Shown here: in pieces, positions 28,228-35,892 of the stretch
Layout: the number at the start of each line of letters is the position of its first letter
Position numbering within the stretch: position 1 is the stretch's first letter
From: Myxococcales bacterium
Lineage (GTDB): Bacteria > Myxococcota_A > UBA9160 > UBA4427
Direction of reading: 5' to 3'
Length of the DNA: 53,161 bases
NCBI GenBank assembly: GCA_012959665.1
Contig: DUCT01000160.1
Span: 33,484 to 86,644, forward strand
Position numbers and translations under genes: made by a program
The notes under the pieces: model-generated
What the model was told of the DNA's origin: nothing
Databases searched by the model: none
What the model saw: only the letters and a program-made list of their open reading frames with translations

Positions 28228-29675
28228 TCGTCGTCACTTTTTCGTGGGAGATCGATCTCAAGCTCCATGAGTTTTTTGCGCAAAGTATTTCGGTTGATTC
28301 CGAGCAACGCAGCCGCGCGAATCTGGTTGCCCTCGGTGAATTTTAGAACGGTGCTCAGCATCGGGCGTTCCACGGTTTCAATGAGTCGTCGATGGAGATT
28401 GTTGACATCGTTTTCGCTTAGAGAATCGCGAACATGCCGTTCCACCATATCCTCGATGCTGTTTTTCCGGTCACTCAGACCGCCATCGGCGAGGAAGTCG
28501 AAATCTGCGGGCGAGAGAACACGGGCAGAGGACAGAACCAGTGCCCGTTTGATGGCATTTTCGAGTTCTCGAACATTGCCCGGCCAGTTGTAATTCCGGA
28601 GATGGTCGAGAGTTGTCTCGGCGATCTGAGTGTCTTTTTCGGACAGTTCCTCGGCGTATCGATGGGTAAAGTATTCGGCGAGTGTTCGAATGTCGTCCTT
28701 TCGATCGCGAAGAGGCGGTATTTCGATGGGGACTACCCGGAGTCGGTAGAGCAGGTCCTCTCGGAAAAGCCCCGCGCTTACGGATTCCTCAAGATTTCGA
28801 TGGGTCGCGGTAACGACCCTGACATCGACGAAGGCCGGGTCGCGACCGCCCACGGGAGTGACCTCTCCACTCTGAAGCACGCGTAGCAATTTGGCCTGGA
28901 GTTCAATGGGCATATCGCCAATTTCGTCGAGGAAGAGTGTTCCCCCCGATGCTTCTCGAAACCGCCCCAACCTTGCGGAGATCGCCCCCGTGAAGGCACC
29001 CCTTTCGTGGCCGAAGAGTTCACTCTCCAGAAGCTCGCTGGGAATGGCCGCGGCGTTCACGGTGACGAATGGACGGTCAGACCTTGGGCTTGCAGCATGA
29101 ATCGCCTGGGCGACCAACTCTTTTCCGGTTCCACTCTCACCCGTGATGAGGACGGGCACATTGCGGATCGCCACCTTTCCCACGAGTTTGAATATTTCGA
29201 GTAGGGATTGGCTGCTTCCAACCAGTCGCTCGTTCCGGGGTCGCCTTGAGCCTTCGGCTTCGCGTTGCAGATCTCGAATTTGGCCCTGAAGGTTTCGAGT
29301 GGATTGGGCACGTTCAACCAAAGCCGAGACCTGGGCCAGGGAGAAGGGCTTGACCAGATAGTCGAGTGCGCCTCGCTTCATTGCTTCGACGGCGTTGTCC
29401 ATGGTGTTCTGCGCGGTGATGATCACCACGGGCGTAGCCGAGCCCCCGCTTCGCAACTGTTCGAGCACGTCGAGTCCGCTCAAACCGGGCATTCGGATAT
29501 CAAGAAAAGCCAGGTCGAATTGATTCGAAGTCAATGCATCGAGGGCGGATTCGCCGTCCGCAACTTCATTGACTCGATGCCCCTCGGATTCGAGTGCCTC
29601 TCGCAAGACGAAGCGGATGGAATCTTCATCGTCTGCCACGAGCACGGTCATGTCCCTTTCGTCGCCAACGTTCAT
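28224..29675 (-). CDS. ntrC: Sigma-54-dependent NtrC-type response regulator
   Basis: Receiver domain 'MTVLVADDEDSIRFVL', AAA+ 'ITGESGTGKELVAQAIH', sigma-54 loop 'ERGAFTGAISAR', C-terminal Fis HTH 'NQIRAAALLGINRNTLRKKL'; ATG at 29675 in ATGA overlap. Confidence 0.92.
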   Translation of the reverse strand: MNVGDERDMTVLVADDEDSIRFVLREALESEGHRVNEVADGESALDALTSNQFDLAFLDIRMPGLSGLDVLEQLRSGGSATPVVIITAQNTMDNAVEAMKRGALDYLVKPFSLAQVSALVERAQSTRNLQGQIRDLQREAEGSRRPRNERLVGSSQSLLEIFKLVGKVAIRNVPVLITGESGTGKELVAQAIHAASPRSDRPFVTVNAAAIPSELLESELFGHERGAFTGAISARLGRFREASGGTLFLDEIGDMPIELQAKLLRVLQSGEVTPVGGRDPAFVDVRVVTATHRNLEESVSAGLFREDLLYRLRVVPIEIPPLRDRKDDIRTLAEYFTHRYAEELSEKDTQIAETTLDHLRNYNWPGNVRELENAIKRALVLSSARVLSPADFDFLADGGLSDRKNSIEDMVERHVRDSLSENDVNNLHRRLIETVERPMLSTVLKFTEGNQIRAAALLGINRNTLRKKLMELEIDLPRKSDDE

Positions 29676-30838
29676 CCGCCGTCTCCTCTCCCCAGTGGCT
29701 CCGTACCGCCTCTTGATGCTTTGCCCGCAGAGGCCAAGGGCAGCTTGACCCGCACTCGGCCCCCGCTCTCGTGGGACGCATCGATTCTGAGCAGGCCGCC
29801 GTGTCGGCTGATCCAATGCCTGGAGACCGCGAGTCCAAGGCCAGTCCCGTTTGCCTTGGTGGTGAAGAAAGGCGTGGACAACTGGTGCTGGATGGCTGGA
29901 GAAATTCCAGGCCCCTCGTCCTCGAAGCAGATGATGACGGTGGGGTGCGGCTGGCCGCTCTCGCTCTTGAGTCGATTTTCCAGGGCCATGCCCGTGGTCA
30001 GGGTGAGGGTCCCTCCGTTTTCCTCCATGGCTTGGATCGCATTCTGGGCCAAGTTCAGAAAAACTTGTTTCAGGCGATTGGGGTCGGCCAAAATTTTGGG
30101 AATCGACGGATCGTAGACGCGTTTGAACTGAATGTTTTGGGCTAGGGGCTCGGCTTCCAGGAGTTCGACGACCTCGTCGAGCAGGCGGTGGAGATTCACG
30201 CGAGCCCGATCGAGGGCTTCACCCCGAGCGAAGACCATCAGTTCGTCCACCAAGCCCGAGATTCGATCGACCTCACGCACGATGAGCTGTGCAGACTTTT
30301 GGCCCTGGGTGTCCTTGACTTTTCGCTCCAGGAGTTCGGCTGCTCCACGGATCCCCCCGAGCGGGTTCTTCACCTCGTGCGCGATGCCCGCCGCGATCTG
30401 TCCGTAGGAGACCAGGCGATCACGCTGGGCTGCCTCGTCCTGAAGATCGGCGAAAGCGGTTCGGTCGCGAAGGACCATCACGGCACCCGCGGGGCGGGCT
30501 CCTCGGCCGACCGTGAGTGGAGAGATCGAGACAGCTACGACCCGGATTGGTCCGAAGGGTCGCTGCAGGGGGACTTCGTCGTCGACGATGGGCCTCCCTG
30601 TCTGTTGCACGCCAGCGACCAGGGCCGGAAAGGGACTATTAGGCCCCATTAGTTGGTCCAAAGGCTGTCCCAGTCCGGCCGCCAAGGAGGTTTCGAGGAT
30701 TTGGCACGCCTCCTCATTGAGCCAAGTGACTTCCCCTATGGGGGAGAGCACAATCACCCCGTCCAGAACTGCGTCCAGGACATCGGTCAAATCCGGCCTG
30801 AGATCATCTTGCTCGGTCACGTGTCGGTTCGCTTCCAC
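29672..30838 (-). CDS. ntrB: NtrB-type PAS sensor histidine kinase
   Basis: PAS-like N-terminus, H-box 'IAAGIAHEVKNPLGGIRGAAELLE', N/G boxes 'VFLNLAQNAIQAM', 'DEGPGISP', 'GTGLGLAVSR'. Confidence 0.9.
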   Translation of the reverse strand: MEANRHVTEQDDLRPDLTDVLDAVLDGVIVLSPIGEVTWLNEEACQILETSLAAGLGQPLDQLMGPNSPFPALVAGVQQTGRPIVDDEVPLQRPFGPIRVVAVSISPLTVGRGARPAGAVMVLRDRTAFADLQDEAAQRDRLVSYGQIAAGIAHEVKNPLGGIRGAAELLERKVKDTQGQKSAQLIVREVDRISGLVDELMVFARGEALDRARVNLHRLLDEVVELLEAEPLAQNIQFKRVYDPSIPKILADPNRLKQVFLNLAQNAIQAMEENGGTLTLTTGMALENRLKSESGQPHPTVIICFEDEGPGISPAIQHQLSTPFFTTKANGTGLGLAVSRHWISRHGGLLRIDASHESGGRVRVKLPLASAGKASRGGTEPLGRGDGG

Positions 30839-30977
30839 GGGTAGGGGCCCGTTTTGGGTGCCTAAAAAATAAGCAATTTAGCGTCTGACCCTTGGTCCGC
30901 CACCGGTTGGAGGCCCCACGGTACCGGGTTCGAATAGCTCCCCAGGGGCAGCAGGATTGGGTAGTCTTGGTCTCCGC

Positions 30978-32252
30978 ATGCGTACAGGAATTAGCGTCCA
31001 AGAGGCCTACGACAGCGTTCTGGGGTCGGCTCAGCCGCTGAGGGGCGAGAACGTACCGATCTTCGACGCGCTGGGACGCTGCCTCACGGCCCCCGTGGTG
31101 TCCCAGAGGCAATTGCCGCCGGCGGACTGCTCGGCCATGGACGGCTATGCGGTTCGTTTGGGGGCGCTGGGCTCGGCGACTCCATCGAACCCGGTTGAGC
31201 TCCGGGTGGCCTTTGAAATTCCAGCGGGTCGGGCCGCCCACCAGGCACTGGAACCGCTGGAATCTGCAAGGGTTTTCACCGGAGCACCGGTTCCCCGAAC
31301 AGCGGAGGCGGTGGTCCGCCAAGAGGACACAGAAGTAAATGGCGATCACGTTCGCATAAATATTTGCCCAGCACCGGGAGAGCATATCCGCAATGCGGGG
31401 GAGGATGTCCAGATTGGCGACGAGGTTCTGGGCGTGGGCTGCCGGATCGGACCGTCGGAGATTGGCGTGCTTGCCTCCCTGGGCCGCTCGGGGGTGGAGG
31501 TTCACCGTCGGCCCCGGGTCGCCATCCTTTCGGGAGGCGACGAATTGGTGGAGATTGACGGCGACGTCTCCGGGGGGCGAATTGTCGCGTCCAACGCCTA
31601 CACGCTCAGCGCAGCCTGCCGCATGCTGGGGGCCGAGCCCCTGTATTTGGGGATCGCCTCGGACCGTCCCGAGAGCGTGGGGCAGCTGTTTCGGTCGGCG
31701 CTCGCTGCGGACTGCATCGTGAGCACCGCGGGCGTGTCGGTGGGTGACCACGACCATGTGCGGCCGGTTCTCGAAAAGCTGGGTTGCCGGCTCGACTTCT
31801 GGGGCGTCCGCATGAAGCCCGGTTATCCCCTGGCCTTTGGTCGCTTCGACTCGGTTCCGGGATCGGGCAACGGAGCGGGTCCCCTGGTCTTCGGGCTTCC
31901 CGGCAACCCGGTCTCCGCCACCGTTTGCTTCGAGCAGTTCGTGCGACCGGTCCTCCTGAGGATGATGGGCCGCCGCGATCTTTGGAGGCCGATTCTGGAG
32001 GTGCGGGTCGTCGACCGCTTGGTCAAGAAGCCCGGCCGTCTGCATTTTGTTCGCGTAACCCTTGAGCGCCGGGACGGAGAGTGGCAGGCGCGGAGCACGG
32101 GAAATCAGAGCTCCGGGGTGATGACCTCCATGGCTCGCGCCGATGGCCTGTTGATTTTTCCCGAGGAAGCCAGCGAACTGATCGCGGGTGCGACAGCCCA
32201 GGTGCAGGTATTGGACGAGAGCTTCTTTACCCGAGACTCTGCGGGTTTTTAG
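30978..32252 (+). CDS. moeA: Molybdopterin molybdenumtransferase
   Basis: 'LPPADCSAMDGYAVRL', 'ARVFTGAPVPRTAEAVVRQED', 'VAILSGGDELVEIDG', 'SNAYTLSAACRMLGAEPLYLGIASD', 'FGLPGNPVSATVCFEQFVRP'. Confidence 0.94.
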   Translation: MRTGISVQEAYDSVLGSAQPLRGENVPIFDALGRCLTAPVVSQRQLPPADCSAMDGYAVRLGALGSATPSNPVELRVAFEIPAGRAAHQALEPLESARVFTGAPVPRTAEAVVRQEDTEVNGDHVRINICPAPGEHIRNAGEDVQIGDEVLGVGCRIGPSEIGVLASLGRSGVEVHRRPRVAILSGGDELVEIDGDVSGGRIVASNAYTLSAACRMLGAEPLYLGIASDRPESVGQLFRSALAADCIVSTAGVSVGDHDHVRPVLEKLGCRLDFWGVRMKPGYPLAFGRFDSVPGSGNGAGPLVFGLPGNPVSATVCFEQFVRPVLLRMMGRRDLWRPILEVRVVDRLVKKPGRLHFVRVTLERRDGEWQARSTGNQSSGVMTSMARADGLLIFPEEASELIAGATAQVQVLDESFFTRDSAGF

Positions 32253-32305
32253 CGCCGGCTTCTCACTGTGCTGAACCCGGCGTGGGACCAGGCCCCTTTT
32301 AGGCA

Positions 32306-32395
32306 CTACTGGGCTTGGTACTACTAGGCCTGGTACTACTAGGCTAGGTACTGCTAGGCCTGGTACTACTGGGTCTGTTTCTACCGAGCCAAAGC
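32306..32395. repeat. 15-bp direct tandem repeat (5-6 units, near-palindromic unit) at the moeA/AsmA-like convergent junction
   Basis: ctactgggcttggta/ctactaggcctggta/ctactaggctaggta/ctgctaggcctggta/ctactgggtctgttt/ctaccgagccaaagc. Confidence 0.93.
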
Positions 32396-32399
32396 GGAG

Positions 32400-35243
32400 C
32401 TAGGGGGCAATATCGGGGCTCGTCTTGCCTTCGTCGATTTGCCCGCCGGACAGGATCGCGCGCAGGATCTGATAGGGCGCCTCGAGGGCATCCGGAAGCC
32501 CTTCGGCGAAACTGCGACCGGGAAGCGATCTGACTTGGGGCTCGCTCAGGTTCCCGCTTACCTGATAGTAGGTGCCCACCAGGCCCCGTTCAGAACCCGG
32601 AAGAATGATTTTGACCAGGGGGATCGCCTCGAGGAGTTGGCCTGCCCCGCGAAAGAGGAAGAGTCCAGCCACGCCAATCAAATCGTAGGGAGGATGCACG
32701 ACGTCCAGACTTCCCGAAGCGTAGATCCGGAGAGGTCCCTCGAGTTCGAAGTTGCGAGTCACAATACGTTGGTCATTGAGGTGCATGTCGGCGGTCATAG
32801 ACTCGTAGGGAATAGAGGCCTGCTCCGCATATTGGTTATAGCCCTCACTCGCCTGGGCCAAGGCGAGGAGGATCGGGATTTCTTGGCGCCCCAATGCGCC
32901 TTGGTGGGCTTCCATGCTGGCGGTTCCCGTGAGTCCATCGAGGAGAGGCAGTCCGGGGTGTAGATCGCCCGCGAGCGAGCCTTTGAGCTGGAGGGTGCCC
33001 GTCAGATCCCCCGACCGAATGCTGAATAATTCGCCCAGCCGGTTCATGTCCGCATCTTCGATGGAGAAGGTCAGGGCCACGGGAACCGAATGGGCATGGC
33101 TGAGGTTCAGCTCAATCTCCGCATTCAGGGATCCCCGAGGCTCCAGGTTGGCACGAAACCGGGTCAGGAAGAGCGATGACCCAAGGGCGGAGAAGTCGGC
33201 CTCCACGGCCTGCAGGGGGATTAGCCCGGTTTCCAGACCGGGCACTTCAATCCGTCCCGACACCCAGGCAACAACGGGAGGTCGCTCGGCCATGTCCGGG
33301 GTCGTCGGGTCGGGGTTGCTCTTGCCCGGGGTGTCGTTTTCCGCACTCTTGGGGTCGGGGGGCTGGATGCCGGGAGGCGTTTCGGCGGTTCGGACCGCTG
33401 GGCCGGCGTGCACGACCAGTTGGATTCGTTTCGACGGTGCAGTGGTCCAGATCAGCTCCCCCGCCAAAGGCACGCCCCCCAGGATCAGCGATTCGGCCTG
33501 AAAACTGGCTTTCTTCGAACTCGGAACAATCTGTAGATCCGCTCCCCGAACGGTCCAGGGAAGGGAGGGGTGTTCGAGCCGGTCGATCCAAATTCGGAAG
33601 GGCAGGGCCTTGGTTTCGCTCTCGCTTATCGGGCCCATGGCGGGGCTGGGCTCGCCCGAGGAGTGCAGGGCATTGGGCGCGGGCCCCCCCCCTCCGAAGA
33701 GCTTGAAGAGCGGGTCGAGTCCGGGGAATGAAGAGGGTTCGGTTTTATTCGAATGGCCATGGGGCGCGATGTCAAAGATGTTCGAAAAGCCCGTGATTCT
33801 GACGTCCAGAGCCGGCAGGGGCTCTCCGTTTTGGAGGCCGCGTCCTCGCCGCAACACGAAGGTGTCGCCCCGGAGCTCAAGGCGTCCCGCGAGCTGTGTA
33901 AAGGTGTCTCCCCCATCCGATGAAATCTCGAAATTAGCCAGTTCCCCGCTGAGATTGACGGGCCCCGGCAATCGGTCGAGTTCTCCCGAGTAGAGCCGCT
34001 CCCAGTCCAGGAGGCTCAACGTGCCCGTGAGCGTAATCTTCTCGGCGTGCCCGGCTCTCAGCTGCATGAGTTGATCGCCGGCGGTGAATGCCAAGGGCTC
34101 AAAGAATTCACCAAGGGTCGCGATGTCGAGCCCGTTAATTTTGGCGGACATTTGGGCTTGTGACGATTCACCGAGCGGGCGCTGTATTTCAGCGTCCATG
34201 CCTATTTTAATTCCGGCATTGTCCAAGAGACTTCCTGTCAGCCGAATCGTTTCATCCTCGACTTTCGCGATCCCGGCCAAACGCAGACTGTCCCTACGGA
34301 TTTCGAAATCTTTCCTGTTTTTGAGGGGATAGAGTCCGCGGTAGGCCGCGATCGTCCAGTCGATGGCGAGTCGTCCCGTCTTCTTGGAATTGGTCAGGTA
34401 ATCGATGGCACCGGTGAGGGAGCCCTCGGGCCAGGTTGATTCGTCTCCCGTTGAGAGATAGGGGTCGAGAGTTTTGAGTTGGAATTCGCTCGCGGTAATC
34501 CGCGCGCGGTACTCGCCCGCACCATTGTTCTCGCCCAAGACCTGAACTGAATTTTCGTGCCCATCTCCATCGAGGAGGTTGCCCGAGAGTTTCAATTGCG
34601 CTTCGCCGGAGAGCCAGTGATGAATCAGGACCCCCTCGATCCCGTTCAGGCTAAGGACCACCGGTGTCTGGTCTTTCTTGTCCCGCGATCTGCTTTCGTC
34701 CCGGAAGAGAACTCGTCCTCTCCTGAGTTCGATTCGGTCCGCCGCGATGGGAGCTGCCAAAAGGGTCCGGGTGACGCTTTCGAAGCTAGAAAAAATCTCG
34801 AGGGAGGCCTCGGGATTCATGGATCGACTTTGGGATCCCATATCGGCCAGGGCTTGGACTGGGTAGGGATACCAGGTACCGCCTTCATCTCTTCGAATAT
34901 CCAGGGTGGCGTCCTCAAGGATCAACCCCGAGAGGCGAAATCGTCCGGTCGCCAGGGCAAACAAGTCGATCTCAGCGGTGACCCTCTTGGCATTGAGGCG
35001 AGAGCCCCGAATAGCCGTGGAGTCGGGATAAACGGTGACGGATTCACCCTGGACGAAGAGGCCTCCTTCGATGGCGAGCCCCGCCCGGCCAATTCGAACC
35101 GGCCCGGCAAGGATCGAAGTGAGTTGCGTCTCCAATTCACGGGTCAGGAGTTCGATTCCAACCACACTGGAAATCCAGTAGCCGGCGGCGGTGGCAGCGA
35201 GAAACCCGACAAGCAGGATCCATGCACTTTGACGCCCCTGCAC
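32400..35243 (-). CDS. Large AsmA/DUF3971-like membrane-anchored protein (putative envelope lipid transport or assembly)
   Basis: N-terminal TM 'ILLVGFLAATAAGYWISSVVGIELLTRELETQLTSILAGPVRIGRAGLAIEGGLFVQGESVTVYPD', C-terminal 'TGTASMEAHQGALGRQEIPILLALAQ' AsmA-like. Confidence 0.75.
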   Translation of the reverse strand: MQGRQSAWILLVGFLAATAAGYWISSVVGIELLTRELETQLTSILAGPVRIGRAGLAIEGGLFVQGESVTVYPDSTAIRGSRLNAKRVTAEIDLFALATGRFRLSGLILEDATLDIRRDEGGTWYPYPVQALADMGSQSRSMNPEASLEIFSSFESVTRTLLAAPIAADRIELRRGRVLFRDESRSRDKKDQTPVVLSLNGIEGVLIHHWLSGEAQLKLSGNLLDGDGHENSVQVLGENNGAGEYRARITASEFQLKTLDPYLSTGDESTWPEGSLTGAIDYLTNSKKTGRLAIDWTIAAYRGLYPLKNRKDFEIRRDSLRLAGIAKVEDETIRLTGSLLDNAGIKIGMDAEIQRPLGESSQAQMSAKINGLDIATLGEFFEPLAFTAGDQLMQLRAGHAEKITLTGTLSLLDWERLYSGELDRLPGPVNLSGELANFEISSDGGDTFTQLAGRLELRGDTFVLRRGRGLQNGEPLPALDVRITGFSNIFDIAPHGHSNKTEPSSFPGLDPLFKLFGGGGPAPNALHSSGEPSPAMGPISESETKALPFRIWIDRLEHPSLPWTVRGADLQIVPSSKKASFQAESLILGGVPLAGELIWTTAPSKRIQLVVHAGPAVRTAETPPGIQPPDPKSAENDTPGKSNPDPTTPDMAERPPVVAWVSGRIEVPGLETGLIPLQAVEADFSALGSSLFLTRFRANLEPRGSLNAEIELNLSHAHSVPVALTFSIEDADMNRLGELFSIRSGDLTGTLQLKGSLAGDLHPGLPLLDGLTGTASMEAHQGALGRQEIPILLALAQASEGYNQYAEQASIPYESMTADMHLNDQRIVTRNFELEGPLRIYASGSLDVVHPPYDLIGVAGLFLFRGAGQLLEAIPLVKIILPGSERGLVGTYYQVSGNLSEPQVRSLPGRSFAEGLPDALEAPYQILRAILSGGQIDEGKTSPDIAP

Positions 35244-35551
35244 TTCGTCTCCTTCGGGTCATTTTCTACTCAAAGCGGTGTCTAGCCTTGAGTAGGCATG
35301 TTTCGCGCACTCACCGGTTGGTCGAGGCCCCGGACGGGACTCTCCCACTGCGTCTTGCTTGCTCGATTCGTGCTCCGCTCAGACTGTAGATCTTGAGCAG
35401 GGGATCTGTGACGCCCGGGCAGGGGAGTCCCCAAATCTTCTTTTTTACTAAAGAAATCATACCCAACCGTCCGATCCACTCTATGAGCCGTGAGATGGGC
35501 CCCGGGAATGAATCTCGGTCTGCCCGAACATCTGCACAAGGAGAAGGTTAT

Positions 35552-35827
35552 ATGTACGAATCAGGCGAGCAACAGGTAGCAGTAGAGGAAGAGTGGCCCG
35601 AGAAGAAAAATCGCGTACGTGAGATTCGTGAGCACAAGCTGATGACCCAGCAGCAGCTTGCCCGCAAGGCAAGAATAGCGCTTCGCACGATTCACAGTGT
35701 TGAGAAGGGTCTCAACTGCCGGATGGATACCAAGCGGAAGATTCTCTTGGCGCTTGGCTTGCGGTTTGAAGATAAGGATTTGGTGTTTCCCCCGCGGAAG
35801 CCGCTTGACTTTATTCTCCCCCAATAG
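35552..35827 (+). CDS. Small XRE-family helix-turn-helix regulator
   Basis: ATG at 35552 after aaggagaagg; 'VREIREHKLMTQQQLARKARIALRTIHSVEKGLNCRMDTKRKILLALGL' HTH_XRE. Confidence 0.85.
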   Translation: MYESGEQQVAVEEEWPEKKNRVREIREHKLMTQQQLARKARIALRTIHSVEKGLNCRMDTKRKILLALGLRFEDKDLVFPPRKPLDFILPQ

Positions 35828-35892
35828 ACTCGATCCTGCTACGATGCGGTGACCTTGGGGGTGGGCCTTAGGGCCCCCCCACGGAGGCTCCC

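Noticed and set aside
30804-32306. 500-aa minus-strand ORF
   Set aside because: Antisense shadow of moeA; no recognisable domain.
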